DNA from: an uncultured Lysobacteraceae bacterium
GTDB lineage: Bacteria > Pseudomonadota > Gammaproteobacteria > Xanthomonadales > Xanthomonadaceae
NCBI GenBank assembly: GCA_902825775.1
Contig: CADECF010000010.1
Span: forward strand, 62,001 to 126,000
DNA length: 64,000 nucleotides
Reading direction: 5' to 3'
In this document: piece after piece, positions 19,026-28,163 of the stretch
How positions within the stretch are numbered: position 1 is the stretch's first letter
Layout of the letters: each line of letters opens with the position of its first letter
Program-made: the position numbers and the translations under genes
Notes under the pieces: model-generated
Database searches by the model: none
Seen by the model: only the letters and a program-made list of their open reading frames with translations
What the model was told of the DNA's origin: nothing

Positions 19026-19516
19026 AACTGTCGTTGATCGCCGCGCTGGATCGCAATGCCGCCATCGGCAAGGGCAATGCCTTGCCGTGGCATTTGCCCG
19101 ACGATCTGAAACGCTTCAAGCGATTGACGCTGGGCAAGCCGGTGCTGATGGGCCGCAAGACCGCCGAGTCGCTAGGCCGCGCGCTGCCCGGACGACTCAA
19201 TCTGATGCTGACGCGCTCCGGGCGCGTGCCGTTCGAAGGCATGCAGGCCGTGGATTCCGTCGACGCGGCGCTGCAGTCGGCGAGCAGCGACGGCATGCGG
19301 GAACTATGCGTGATCGGCGGCGCGGAGATCTACGCGCTGACGTTGCCGCTCGCCGATGCGCTGTACCTGACCCATGTCGATACGGTGGTCGAGGGCGCGG
19401 ATACGTTCTTTCCCGGCTTCGACGCCGGCGGTTGGCGCATCGCATCGCGCGAAAAGCATTCCGCCGACGCCAAACACGCCTTCGATTTCGAGTTCGTCGA
19501 TTACTTGCGGGATTGA
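19022..19516 (+). CDS. folA: Dihydrofolate reductase
   Basis: A 164-residue enzyme that reduces dihydrofolate to tetrahydrofolate with NADPH. The N-terminal LSLIAALDRNAAIGKGNALPW leads into HLPDDLKRFKRLT with the active-site aspartate. GKPVLMGRKTAESLGRALPG is the NADPH-binding segment, VIGGAEIYALTLPLADALYL is the conserved GG-E-IY motif, and ADTFFPGFD follows. The 3' end overlaps the 3' end of apaH on the other strand by 16 bases. Together with thyA it closes the folate/thymidylate cycle. Confidence 0.96.
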   Translation: MKLSLIAALDRNAAIGKGNALPWHLPDDLKRFKRLTLGKPVLMGRKTAESLGRALPGRLNLMLTRSGRVPFEGMQAVDSVDAALQSASSDGMRELCVIGGAEIYALTLPLADALYLTHVDTVVEGADTFFPGFDAGGWRIASREKHSADAKHAFDFEFVDYLRD

Positions 19517-20355
19517 GCTTGCGGCGGCGACGCCGGCACGTCGCGCCCGCGCACCTGCGCGATCCGCAATTCTTCGCTGTCCAGCTGCAGCGCGGTGAGC
19601 TTGCCGCCCCAGACCGCGCCGGTGTCCAGCGCATGCACGCCATGGCCGATGAACAGGCCCAGCGTCGACCAATGCCCGCAGACGATCTTCAAAGTCCGTT
19701 CTGCCCGGCCCGGCACTTCGTACCACGGGTACAGGCCCGGCAATTGCGTGCCGGGCGCGCCTTTGGCGTCGAAGGCGATGCGCCCGCGCGGCGTGCAGTA
19801 ACGCAGGCGCGTGAACACGTTGATGATGGCGCGGTCGCGTTCGACGCCGGACAGCTTCGGAGACCAGGTCGGCTGGTCGCCGTACATGTTCTTCAACAGC
19901 TTGCGGTAGTTTTCGCCGCGCAGCCGTTGCTCGACCTCGCGCGCGTGCTTTTCCGCGAGCGCGACGGTCCATTTCGGCGCCAGGCCCGCGTGCACCATCA
20001 TCCAGCCGAGATCGTGTTCGGCGTGCAGCAGCGGCTGCGCGCGCAGCCAATCGAGCAGCACGTCGCGGTCGTCGGCGAACAGCACGCGCTGCAGGTCGGG
20101 ATTGACCTTGCGTTGATCCTCGGGTCGGCGTTCGGCGATCGCCAGCAACGACAGATCGTGGTTGCCGAGCACGCTCACGCAGTTGGCGCGCAGCGAATGC
20201 ACCAGCCGCAGAGTCTCCAGCGACTCGCCGCCGCGGTTGACCAGGTCGCCGCAGAACCAGAGCCGGTCGGCTGCGGGATCGAAATTGATGCGATCTAGCA
20301 GGCGCCGCGTCGGTTCGTAACAGCCTTGGAGATCGCCAATTGCCCAGACGGCCAT
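19501..20355 (-). CDS. apaH: Bis(5'-nucleosyl)-tetraphosphatase (symmetrical) ApaH
   Basis: A 284-residue metallophosphoesterase that splits Ap4A into two ADP, and also removes Np4 RNA caps in E. coli. Metal-binding motifs are GDLQGCYEP, FCGDLVNRGGESLETLR, VLGNHDLSLLA, the MMVHAGLAPKW histidine and VCGHWSTLG. Family length is normal, and the tail is slightly Ser/Pro/Gln-rich. It is the last gene of the lptD-surA-pdxA-rsmA-apaG-apaH operon, an order conserved across gammaproteobacteria. Confidence 0.96.
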   Translation of the reverse strand: MAVWAIGDLQGCYEPTRRLLDRINFDPAADRLWFCGDLVNRGGESLETLRLVHSLRANCVSVLGNHDLSLLAIAERRPEDQRKVNPDLQRVLFADDRDVLLDWLRAQPLLHAEHDLGWMMVHAGLAPKWTVALAEKHAREVEQRLRGENYRKLLKNMYGDQPTWSPKLSGVERDRAIINVFTRLRYCTPRGRIAFDAKGAPGTQLPGLYPWYEVPGRAERTLKIVCGHWSTLGLFIGHGVHALDTGAVWGGKLTALQLDSEELRIAQVRGRDVPASPPQAQSRK

Positions 20356-20362
20356 GCCAGAC

Positions 20363-20743
20363 CTAATGCAACGTGCGCGGTGTCGACAGCGTGAATGCCG
20401 GGATCGGCGCCTCGAAACGCGTGCCGTCGTCGGCGAGCATGTCGTAGCTGCCGTGCATGGTGCCCAGGCTCGTCTCCAGGATCGTGCCCGAGGTGTACTG
20501 GAAATCCTCGCCCGGCCGCAGCCACGGCTGTTCGCCGACCACGCCTTCGCCTTCGACTTCCTCCACCTTGCCGTTGGCGTCGGTGATCACCCAATGGCGC
20601 CCGAGCAGCCGCGCCGGCACGCGGCCGCGATTGCGGATGCTGATGGTGTAGGCGAACACGAACCGGCCCTCGTCGGGCGCGGATTGGTCGTCCAGGTAGC
20701 GTGTCGCGACATCGATGTCGAAGGCGTAATCGGCGTTATCCAT
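20363..20743 (-). CDS. apaG: ApaG protein
   Basis: A 126-residue single-domain beta-sandwich protein (fibronectin type III-like). Diagnostic segments are [57 protein letters not shown] and the closing [20 protein letters not shown]. The fold is known, and the eukaryotic relatives are FBXO3/PolDIP2-type domains; the bacterial role, linked to Ap4A and Co2+/Mg2+ physiology through its operon, is unproven. It is seven bases from apaH and 35 bases from rsmA. Confidence 0.95.
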   Translation of the reverse strand: MDNADYAFDIDVATRYLDDQSAPDEGRFVFAYTISIRNRGRVPARLLGRHWVITDANGKVEEVEGEGVVGEQPWLRPGEDFQYTSGTILETSLGTMHGSYDMLADDGTRFEAPIPAFTLSTPRTLH

Positions 20744-20778
20744 GCCGATAGTGTAAGCGAGCGGCGTGAACGTCCGGA

Positions 20779-21564
20779 CTATGCAGCGGGTAGGTTGGCG
20801 AGGCGGACGAAGCCGGCTACGTCGACCTGCTCTGCGCGAAGCCCCGGTTCCAGGCCCGCGGCCTCGATCATCGCGGTATCGGCGACGCCGTTGAGCGCAT
20901 TGCGCAGCGTCTTGCGGCGCTGGCCGAAGGCGGCGCGCACCACGGCCGCGAAACGCGCGCGGTCGGCGACGCCGATCTCGCTCTCGGCGCGCGGCACCAG
21001 CCGCACCACGGCCGAATCCACCTTCGGCGGCGGCCGGAACGCGCCCGGCGGCACCTTGAACAGCGGTGTCACCCGGCAATAGGCCTGCAACATCACGCTG
21101 AGCCGGCCATAGACCTTGCTGCCGGGCGCGGCGGCCATGCGGTCGACGACTTCCTTCTGCAGCATGAAATGCATATCGCGGATCGCCGCCGCATGGTCGA
21201 GCGCATGGAACAGGATCGGCGAGGACACGTTGTAGGGCAGATTGCCGACCAGGCGGATCGGTCCGCCGGCGGCAAGGGCGGTGAGATCCACGTTCAACGC
21301 GTCGGCCGAAACCAGGGTCAGCTGGCCGACATCGCTCGCGGCGGCGGCCAGCGGCACCAGCAGATCGCGGTCGAACTCGATCGCGGTCAGGGCGCCATGG
21401 CGCGCCAGCAGCGGCAAGGTCAGCGCGCCCTGTCCGGGGCCGATCTCGACGATGCGATCGCCCGGCTGCGGATCGATCGCCAGGATGATCTTGTCGATCA
21501 CGCCGCGTTCGTGCAGGAAGTGCTGGCCCAGCGATTTCTTGGGCGGCTCGCTGAAGTGGCTCAT
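20779..21564 (-). CDS. rsmA: 16S rRNA (adenine1518/1519-N6)-dimethyltransferase
   Basis: A 261-residue SAM-dependent enzyme (KsgA) that dimethylates A1518 and A1519 in the 3' hairpin of 16S rRNA, a late check in 30S assembly. N-terminal [22 protein letters not shown] motif [17 protein letters not shown], the acidic AIEFDRDL, the catalytic [10 protein letters not shown] (N-L-P-Y) and [14 protein letters not shown] are all present. It overlaps the end of pdxA by four bases. Confidence 0.97.
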   Translation of the reverse strand: MSHFSEPPKKSLGQHFLHERGVIDKIILAIDPQPGDRIVEIGPGQGALTLPLLARHGALTAIEFDRDLLVPLAAAASDVGQLTLVSADALNVDLTALAAGGPIRLVGNLPYNVSSPILFHALDHAAAIRDMHFMLQKEVVDRMAAAPGSKVYGRLSVMLQAYCRVTPLFKVPPGAFRPPPKVDSAVVRLVPRAESEIGVADRARFAAVVRAAFGQRRKTLRNALNGVADTAMIEAAGLEPGLRAEQVDVAGFVRLANLPAA

Positions 21565-22538
21565 CGCGCAAGCCTGGTGCGGGCGATGCGCGCGCAGGTT
21601 TCCACCGCTGCGAACAGGCTCGAAGGATCGGCGCGGCCGCTGCCGGCCAGATCGAGCGCGGTGCCGTGGTCGACCGCGACACGCGGGTAGGGCAGGCCCA
21701 GGGTGAGATTGACCGCGCGTTCGAAACCGCTGTACTTCAGCACCGGCAGGCCTTGATCGTGGTACATGGCCAGCACGGCATCGAAGCCGGCGAGCTTGGC
21801 GGGCAGGAAGGCGGTATCGGCCGGCAGCGGGCCGACCAATTGCAGGCCTTCGCTCTGCAGGGCCTGCAGGGCCGGCGCGATCACATCGATTTCTTCCCGG
21901 CCCAGATGCCCGCTCTCGCCGGCGTGCGGATTGAGGCCGAGTACGGCGATGACCGGCGCGGCGATGCCGAAATCGTCGCGCAGGGCCGCATGCACGATCC
22001 GCAATTGGCGAATCAGGCCCGCGCGGGTGATCGCATCGGCGACCTCGCGCAAGGGCAGGTGCGTGCTGGCCAGCGCGACCCGCACGATGTCGTTGGCGAG
22101 CATCATCACCACCTCGCAGCCGGCCTGCGTCGCCAGCAGTTCGGTGGTGCCGCTGTAGGGAATGCCGCCGGCGTTGATGGTGGCTTTGTGCACGGGGCCG
22201 GTGACCAGCCCGTCGAAATCGCCGCGCAGGCAGCCGGCGGCGGCGGTGCGCAGCGCGTCGATCACGGCGCTCGCGTTGCGCGGATCGGTGCGGCCGAAGT
22301 GCGTGGCGGCGGCGTTGGCGGCCGGATGCAGCGCCACATCGCCGGGCGACTCGGCCGGCGCGTCGGGATCGAGCAGGCGCAGGGGCAGCGACAGCGCCGC
22401 CGCCGCCTGTTGGAGCGTATGCGGATCGGCGAATACGGTCAGCCGGCAATCGTCGCGCGGCTGTTGCGCCAGCCGCACGCAGAGTTCGGGGCCGACGCCT
22501 GCCGGCTCGCCCGCGACGAGGGCAAGCCGCGGGCGCAT
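21561..22538 (-). CDS. pdxA: 4-hydroxythreonine-4-phosphate dehydrogenase PdxA
   Basis: A 325-residue NAD-dependent oxidative decarboxylase of vitamin B6 (pyridoxal 5'-phosphate) synthesis. The N-terminal [39 protein letters not shown] with metal/substrate contacts, [19 protein letters not shown], the [12 protein letters not shown] metal site and [20 protein letters not shown] are all family landmarks. It starts one base after the surA stop and overlaps rsmA. Confidence 0.96.
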   Translation of the reverse strand: MRPRLALVAGEPAGVGPELCVRLAQQPRDDCRLTVFADPHTLQQAAAALSLPLRLLDPDAPAESPGDVALHPAANAAATHFGRTDPRNASAVIDALRTAAAGCLRGDFDGLVTGPVHKATINAGGIPYSGTTELLATQAGCEVVMMLANDIVRVALASTHLPLREVADAITRAGLIRQLRIVHAALRDDFGIAAPVIAVLGLNPHAGESGHLGREEIDVIAPALQALQSEGLQLVGPLPADTAFLPAKLAGFDAVLAMYHDQGLPVLKYSGFERAVNLTLGLPYPRVAVDHGTALDLAGSGRADPSSLFAAVETCARIARTRLAR

Positions 22539-22539
22539 G

Positions 22540-23952
22540 TCAGCGTTGGCTGGCGTCGGGCAGGATCGCGTTCTGCGCGCGTTGCTTGCGCTGTTCGCGC
22601 GTCTCTTCGACCGGTACGGGCGTGGTCGCAGGTTGCTGGGTCTGGCCGGCCGCGGCGCCGCTGCGGATGTCGACGTAGGCCTCGCCGCGCATTTCGCGCA
22701 GGTAGCGGTTGTATTCGTCTTCCAGCTTGCGGCGGCCGATGGTTTCGCGAACCTGCGCGCGGCGGGTGTCGTCGGTGTTGGCGCTGGTCTGCCGAGTGGC
22801 GACGCGCTGCACGACGTGCCAGCCCGCCGAAGTCTTGAACACCGCCGACACTTGACCGTCGCGAAGGCCGGCGACTTGTGAACCGAAGTCCGGGCCGAAC
22901 GCGTCCTGCGCGAACCATCCCAGGTCGCCGCCCTTATCTTTGGTGTTCTGGTCTTCCGAACTTTCCTTCGCCACGGTGGCGAAATCGGCGCCGCCGGCGA
23001 TGCGCGCGCGCAGGGTTTCGGCCTTGGCCTTGGCCTGCGGGTCGGACGCTTCGTTCTCGCTGCGGATCAGGATGTGGCGGGCCTGGTACTGCGTGACCGT
23101 GCCGGGCGCGGCTTGCGAGCCGTCCCGCACTTCGACCAGCCGCACCAGCTGGAAGCCGCTCGGCCCGCGCAGCGGGCCGATGATCTGGCCGGGCTGCAGA
23201 TTGCGGATCTGATCGGCGAAAACGGTCGGGATCTCGTCCTGGCTGCGCCAGCCCAGATCGCCGCCTTCCAGCGCATTGGGGCTGTCGGAATAGCGCACAG
23301 CGGCTGCGGCGAAATCCATCTCGCCCTTGTCGATCAGCGCTTTGACGCCTTCGATTTTCTTCTGTCCGACCGCGATCTGCTCCGGCGTGGCGCCGTCCGG
23401 CAGCGCCACCAGGATGTGGGCGAGGTGGAACTGAGAGCCGGTGCTGGCCTGCGCGGCCATCGCCGAAGTGACTTCGGCTTCGCTCACGTTGATCCGTCCC
23501 TGCGCGAAGCTCTGCCGCAGGCGCTGCGTGATCATCTCGTCGCGCAGCGTGGCGCGGAAATCTGCGAAGCCGATGCCTTCGGAAGCCAACTGCTGGCGCA
23601 GCTGATCGACGCTGATCCCGTTCTGGCTGGCGACGCCGCCGACCGCTTGGTCGAGTTCGTCTTCGCTGACCCGGATACCGTTGTTCTCCGCGCGCGCCAC
23701 TTGCAGACGCACCAGGATCAGGCGTTCCAACACCTGCTTCTCGAGCACGTCGCGCGGAGGCAGTTGATCCTGGCGGTTGGCGTATTGCGCCAATATGTTG
23801 CGCATGGCGCGATCCAATTCGCTCTTCAGGATCACGCCGTCCTCGACGACCGCTGCGATGCCGTCGATAGGTTGGGCGTCCTGGGAGTGAGCGGGGATTG
23901 CGGCACTGGCGAACGCTGCGGCTGCGAGCGCGGACAACAGGAGTTTCTTCAT
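22540..23952 (-). CDS. surA: Periplasmic chaperone and peptidyl-prolyl isomerase SurA
   Basis: A 470-residue periplasmic protein that chaperones outer-membrane beta-barrel proteins to the BAM complex. The signal peptide is residues 1-23 (cleavage after AHS). The SurA N-domain (about 28-140) has IDGIAAVVEDGVILKSELDR; two parvulin domains follow, the first with QFHLAHILVALPD and GGDLGWRSQDEIP, the second with YQARHILIRSENEASD and KGGDLGWFAQDAFGPDF. The C-terminal helix ends in a charged, Gln-rich tail. Its start codon overlaps the stop of lptD, whose product is one of its best-known clients. Confidence 0.96.
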   Translation of the reverse strand: MKKLLLSALAAAAFASAAIPAHSQDAQPIDGIAAVVEDGVILKSELDRAMRNILAQYANRQDQLPPRDVLEKQVLERLILVRLQVARAENNGIRVSEDELDQAVGGVASQNGISVDQLRQQLASEGIGFADFRATLRDEMITQRLRQSFAQGRINVSEAEVTSAMAAQASTGSQFHLAHILVALPDGATPEQIAVGQKKIEGVKALIDKGEMDFAAAAVRYSDSPNALEGGDLGWRSQDEIPTVFADQIRNLQPGQIIGPLRGPSGFQLVRLVEVRDGSQAAPGTVTQYQARHILIRSENEASDPQAKAKAETLRARIAGGADFATVAKESSEDQNTKDKGGDLGWFAQDAFGPDFGSQVAGLRDGQVSAVFKTSAGWHVVQRVATRQTSANTDDTRRAQVRETIGRRKLEDEYNRYLREMRGEAYVDIRSGAAAGQTQQPATTPVPVEETREQRKQRAQNAILPDASQR

Positions 23953-26360
23953 AGTAGGGGATCCGGATCGGCTTTCTGGCCCGTTGCGGTCTCGGGCGGC
24001 ACAAGATAGAGGTCGTCCCGGTAATAACCCAGAATAGCACGGCGCAAAGTGCGTCTCGTATCCTGGCCGGCCGAGCCGAGCCCCTTCAGTTCGATTTCGA
24101 AAAGTACGCCGCTGTTCAGGTCGCCTTCGCTGTTTTCGACGTAGCGCCGCGCCATCAGCCGCGCCGCCACGCAGCAGCTTTCCCACTGCACGCCGGCGAT
24201 CGTTTCGAGCTGCTTATGGTCGAACAGCGAATAATAGTAACGGCCGACCACGCTCCACGTGGGGTTGATCGGGTACAGGAAGGAGAGATCGACCTGTTCG
24301 AGCAGATCGGGCGAGTTGCTTTCGGTGATGGGCCGATCCGCGCGGAAATCCAGATTCCGCCGGTAACGGTAGGCGAAATTGATGATGCCGTCGTCCTTCA
24401 GCAGATAGCGTACGCGCAGACTGGCCAGATCCTCGCGGCGCAGCCGCGAATCCCATTGGTAAGAAGCGCCGATCGTCCAGCGGTCGTTGGGCGACCAGTT
24501 CGCGTCGGTGACCCAGGACGATTTGCCGTGCTGCGCGGTGCGCTCGCCGGGCAAGGTGACGCGCGAATCTTCGAAGTAACGGATCTGGCCCAGGCTCACG
24601 GAGAACTTTTCCTGGCCCGTGGCGGTGCGCAGCATGCGGCTGCTGATCGCGAGCGTCAGCTGGTTGGCGTCGCTTTGCCTGTCGGCGCCCGAGTAACGGT
24701 TGTCGCGGAACAATTGTCCCCAACTGAAGGTGAGATCGCGCGTGTCGAATACGGGCAAGCCGGTCTGGTCCCGGTAAGGGACTTTCAGATAGAAGATCCG
24801 CGGCTCGAGCGTCTGCAGGTATTCGCGATCGCGCCAACGGAAACCGCGGTCGAAGAACAGCCCGGCATCCACGCTGGCGATCGGCAGGCTGCGGCTGGGA
24901 CTGTTGCCCTGCAACCGGTCGCCCAGCGCGTCGTCGAGCTGGTAAGTGGTGTAGCGCCAGGCCAGGGTCGGCCGCACGAACCAGCTCGCGCCTTCGAGCG
25001 GAAAGCTGACGTACGGTTTGATGTCGAACCGCGATCCCGCCGGAAATTCGCGACGCACGTTGTTGATGAGCGCATCGGATTTGTAGAAGCGCACGGCTTC
25101 AGTGTCGACGCCGGGAACGAACCAATTCGCGAAAGGCTGCTCCCAGCGGAAGTTCGCGCGCGGTTGCCGGTCGAAGGGCAGGTTGGCGTCGGTCAGGGTC
25201 GGATCGGCCAGTTCGTGGTGGTCGGCCATGAATGTCGCGTCCCAATAGCGCCCGCGTCCGTACAAGCCCAGGGTGCTCACCGCGGTCCGGATCGACACGC
25301 CGTTGATGCTGTTGCTGAAATCCTCGAAATAGCGCGGATCGCTGATCCAGACCAGGTTGCTGCGCACGCGCCAGTGCCGGCTCAGGTTCTGGTACGCGTT
25401 GAAAATGAAATGCCCGCGATCGCGTTCGCGCAGATCGTCGTCGGGCATGTACATGCCGGCGAGGGTGCCGCCGCCGCGAGGATTGAGGTAACGGAATTCG
25501 GCGCCAAGCGATGCGCCGCGGTTGGTCATGATGCGCGGGTTGAGCGTGGCGTCGTAGTTCGGCGCCAGGTTCAGATAGATCGGTTGGCGATAATCGAAGC
25601 CGTTGCGATTGGAATTGGAAATCGATGGATACAGCAAGCCGGTGCGGCGCGTATCGTCGATCGGGAACATGAACCACGGCACGTAAAGCACCGGCACCTT
25701 GCCGATGCGCAGGGTCGCGTTGCGGGCCACGCCCATGCCCTTTTCGGTATCGACGTCGATCCGCTGCGCGCGCAGTTCCCAACGCTTGTCGCCGGGCGGG
25801 CAGGTCGTGTACGTCGAGTGGGTCATGCCGCCTTTGGAACCGTCGAGCTGGATGGTTTCGGCTGCGCCGTTGCCGCGCCGTTCCACCAGTTGGTAGCGCA
25901 CGTCGTCGATCTTGTGCTGATCCTTGGACTGATTGCCTTCGGCACGGTCGGCGATCACGCGCATGCCGCCGTCCTGGTAGCGGACGTTGCCTTCGGCCAC
26001 GTACGTTTCGGTTTCTTCGTTATAGGTCAGCTTGTCGGTGCCGATGAACTGGTCGCCGCGGGTCAGCGCGACATTGCCCTGGTACTCGATCGATTTGTCC
26101 TTGACCCCGCCGAGGCTGTCGCCTTCGATGTCGGTCGGCTGCTCGCTGCGCGGCGTGGCCAGCGCGCCTGCGGCGGGCTTGGGCGCGCCTTCGAAAGGAG
26201 GGATGGCGTCGTCCACCGGGCACAGCCCCCAGTTCGGGGGCGGTTCTGCCGCCTGCGCGGTCAGCGAGATAGCGATGCACAAGGGCAGCGGCAGCAGGCG
26301 GAAAACAGGGCGCACGCGGCAATCCGGAACGGAATCGGCGGCTAGCTTGCCGCATCCCAT
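23949..26360 (-). CDS. lptD: LPS-assembly protein LptD
   Basis: About 803 residues: the outer-membrane barrel that, with LptE, inserts lipopolysaccharide into the outer leaflet. After the signal sequence come an LptA-like periplasmic jellyroll (about 60-190; LTYNEETETYVAEGNVRYQD) and a large barrel with YPSISNSNRNGFDYRQPIYL and YSLFDHKQLETIAGVQWESC. Cysteines in GLCPVDD, TTCPPGD and the adjacent pair ESCCVAAR match the two-disulfide pattern of E. coli LptD. The start is uncertain: ATG 26360 is given, TTG 26372 is longer, and GTG 26315 would leave a clean signal peptide beginning (M)RPVFRLLPLPLC. Confidence 0.95.
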   Translation of the reverse strand: MGCGKLAADSVPDCRVRPVFRLLPLPLCIAISLTAQAAEPPPNWGLCPVDDAIPPFEGAPKPAAGALATPRSEQPTDIEGDSLGGVKDKSIEYQGNVALTRGDQFIGTDKLTYNEETETYVAEGNVRYQDGGMRVIADRAEGNQSKDQHKIDDVRYQLVERRGNGAAETIQLDGSKGGMTHSTYTTCPPGDKRWELRAQRIDVDTEKGMGVARNATLRIGKVPVLYVPWFMFPIDDTRRTGLLYPSISNSNRNGFDYRQPIYLNLAPNYDATLNPRIMTNRGASLGAEFRYLNPRGGGTLAGMYMPDDDLRERDRGHFIFNAYQNLSRHWRVRSNLVWISDPRYFEDFSNSINGVSIRTAVSTLGLYGRGRYWDATFMADHHELADPTLTDANLPFDRQPRANFRWEQPFANWFVPGVDTEAVRFYKSDALINNVRREFPAGSRFDIKPYVSFPLEGASWFVRPTLAWRYTTYQLDDALGDRLQGNSPSRSLPIASVDAGLFFDRGFRWRDREYLQTLEPRIFYLKVPYRDQTGLPVFDTRDLTFSWGQLFRDNRYSGADRQSDANQLTLAISSRMLRTATGQEKFSVSLGQIRYFEDSRVTLPGERTAQHGKSSWVTDANWSPNDRWTIGASYQWDSRLRREDLASLRVRYLLKDDGIINFAYRYRRNLDFRADRPITESNSPDLLEQVDLSFLYPINPTWSVVGRYYYSLFDHKQLETIAGVQWESCCVAARLMARRYVENSEGDLNSGVLFEIELKGLGSAGQDTRRTLRRAILGYYRDDLYLVPPETATGQKADPDPLL

Positions 26361-26662
26361 GCGGCCCGGCAACGCGAGCGCGATGTTCTTGTTCAGGTCG
26401 AGGCGCGGCCGGGCCCGATTCGCCTAAAAGCCGTCATCCCCGCGAAGGCGGGGACCCAGCGACTTTGCCGTTGCTTTGTAGAGCGGAGCTTGCTCCGCTG
26501 CGCTTGCTTGTAGGTGCCCGGCGACCTGCCCGCCGTTCCGGCCGGTTTTCCGTCCGCTGGAAAAACGCGGCCGGGTTACTTTCTTTGAGGGCAGAGCAGC
26601 CTGGGTCCCCGCGTTCGATGGGATGACGGCTTAAAAGCAAGGGCAGCTGAGCAAGCCCCGCT
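26361..26662. repeat. Repeat-rich intergenic region upstream of lptD
   Basis: About 300 bases between lptD and the deacetylase gene. It contains a family D hairpin (CGTCATCCCCGCGAAGGCGGGG, 26432-26455), a family C hairpin (GTAGAGCGGAGCTTGCTCCGCTG, 26478-26501), a fragment of the longer element also found at 11.4 and 53.6 kb (GGGTTACTTTCTTTGAGGGCA), a second D half, and a C half just before the next gene. The lptD promoter must lie near 26361-26430, but I could not pick out a convincing one. Confidence 0.7.
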
Positions 26663-27598
26663 CTACAGAGCTCGGCGCGAGAGCGCGCGCACGTGCGCCA
26701 CGCTGCATTCGCGCAACGCCTGCAGGTCGTAGCCGCCTTCCAGCATCGATACGACCCGGCCTTGCGCATGGCGATCGGCGAGCAGGACCAACTGTTCGGT
26801 GATCCAGGCGTAATCGCCGTCGTCGAGCCGCAGTTGCGCCAGCGGGTCGCGCCAATGGGCGTCGAATCCGGCCGAAATCAGGATCAGTTGCGGACGGAAG
26901 GCATCCAGCGCCGGCAGCAGTTTTTCTTGCCAGGCGGCGCGGAACTCCGCACCGGCGGCGCCGGGCGGCAGCGTTGCGTTGACGATATTGCCGACGCCGC
27001 GCTCGTCGACGCGACCCGTGTCCGGGTACAACGGAAACTGGTGCGAACTGAGGTAGAGCACGCGCGGATCGGCTTCGAAAATGGCCTGCGTGCCGTTGCC
27101 GTGGTGCACGTCGAAATCGACGATCGCAACGCGCGCCAAACCGTGCTTGTCGAGCGCGTGCCGCGCCGCTACGGCGATCGAATTGAACAGGCAGAATCCC
27201 ATCGCCGTGTTGCCGGTGGCATGGTGACCGGGCGGGCGGACGGCGCAGAACGCGGATTGCGTCGCGCCGCCGACGACCGCATCGACCGCGGCGATGCCGG
27301 CGCCGGCCGCGCGTAGCGCCGCTTCCGCGGAAGCGGGCGAGAGCACGGTGTCGGGATCCAGCATGATCCTGCCGGTCGGTCGCGTTTCCAGCACCGCCTC
27401 CAACAACGACGCATCGTGCGCGTGCAGCAACTGGCCGCGGCTGGCGCGCGGCGCTTCCTGCCATCGCGCATCGGCGAAGGCGGTGCGCAAACCGTCGATC
27501 ACCGCGCCCAGGCGTTCGGCGCATTCGGGATGGCCAGGGCCGGTGTCGTGGCCGAAGCAGGCCGAATGCGTGAAAACGACGGGTGCGGCGGCGCTCAT
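26663..27598 (-). CDS. Histone deacetylase-like amidohydrolase
   Basis: A 311-residue class II HDAC/acetoin-utilisation-type zinc amidohydrolase. The active-site histidine pair is in RPPGHHATG, the zinc ligands in VAIVDFDVHHGNGT (Asp, His) and SAGFDAHWRDPL (Asp), and the transition-state residue region is LEGGYDL near residue 290. HPECAERLGAV marks the N-terminus. Such bacterial enzymes deacetylate acetyl-polyamines or acetyl-lysine; the substrate here is unknown. It starts four bases after the pduO-type gene and is therefore the last gene of a btuM-pduO-deacetylase operon. Confidence 0.92.
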   Translation of the reverse strand: MSAAAPVVFTHSACFGHDTGPGHPECAERLGAVIDGLRTAFADARWQEAPRASRGQLLHAHDASLLEAVLETRPTGRIMLDPDTVLSPASAEAALRAAGAGIAAVDAVVGGATQSAFCAVRPPGHHATGNTAMGFCLFNSIAVAARHALDKHGLARVAIVDFDVHHGNGTQAIFEADPRVLYLSSHQFPLYPDTGRVDERGVGNIVNATLPPGAAGAEFRAAWQEKLLPALDAFRPQLILISAGFDAHWRDPLAQLRLDDGDYAWITEQLVLLADRHAQGRVVSMLEGGYDLQALRECSVAHVRALSRRAL

Positions 27599-27602
27599 CG
27601 TT

Positions 27603-28157
27603 TCAGCGCTTGCGGCGCTCGTGCTTCCACAGCACTTCGCCATGGCCGTCCGCGCGCGCCAGAACGCGCGCCAGAACGAACAGCAGGTCGGACAGCCGGT
27701 TGAGGTAGCGGATCGCTTCGGGCCGCACCGCATCGTGGCGCGACAGCGCGACCGTCTCGCGTTCGGCGCGGCGCACGATCGTGCGCGCCAGGTGGCAGCG
27801 CGCTGCGGCTTCGCCGCCGCCGGGCAGGATGAAATCCTTCAGCGGCGGCAGCGGTTCGTTATAGCTGTCCAGGTGCCGTTCGAGCGCATCGATATCGGCA
27901 TCGACGATCGCCGCATGACCGGGAATGCACAACTCGCCGCCCAGGTCGAACATCTGATGTTGAACCGTGGTCAGTAGATCGCGGATGCCTTCGTCGAGAT
28001 CGCAGGCCAGCAAGAGTCCGATCGCCGAATTGGCTTCGTCCACCGTGCCATAAGCGTTGACGCGCGCCGAATCCTTCGCCACACGCGTGCCGTCGCCCAG
28101 GCCGGTGCTGCCGTCGTCGCCGGTGCGCGTGTAGATCTTGCTGAGCCGATTGCCCAT
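27603..28157 (-). CDS. PduO-type cob(I)alamin adenosyltransferase
   Basis: A 184-residue enzyme of the PduO/MMAB family that attaches the adenosyl group of ATP to cob(I)alamin, giving adenosylcobalamin. The N-terminal ATP-binding YTRTGDDGSTGLGDGTRVAK, then VDEANSAIGLLLA, FDLGGELCIPG, FILPGGGEAAARCHLARTIV with RRAER, and the C-terminal YLNRLSDLLFVLAR are all classic. The bundle is likely trimeric. Its neighbour six bases upstream is a BtuM-like vitamin B12 transporter, so the pair reads as uptake followed by conversion to coenzyme. Confidence 0.95.
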   Translation of the reverse strand: MGNRLSKIYTRTGDDGSTGLGDGTRVAKDSARVNAYGTVDEANSAIGLLLACDLDEGIRDLLTTVQHQMFDLGGELCIPGHAAIVDADIDALERHLDSYNEPLPPLKDFILPGGGEAAARCHLARTIVRRAERETVALSRHDAVRPEAIRYLNRLSDLLFVLARVLARADGHGEVLWKHERRKR

Positions 28158-28163
28158 CGCCGG

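Noticed and set aside
24216-26345. A 709-codon plus-strand frame across lptD
   Set aside because: It is antisense to lptD, with low-complexity Arg/Val composition typical of shadows.
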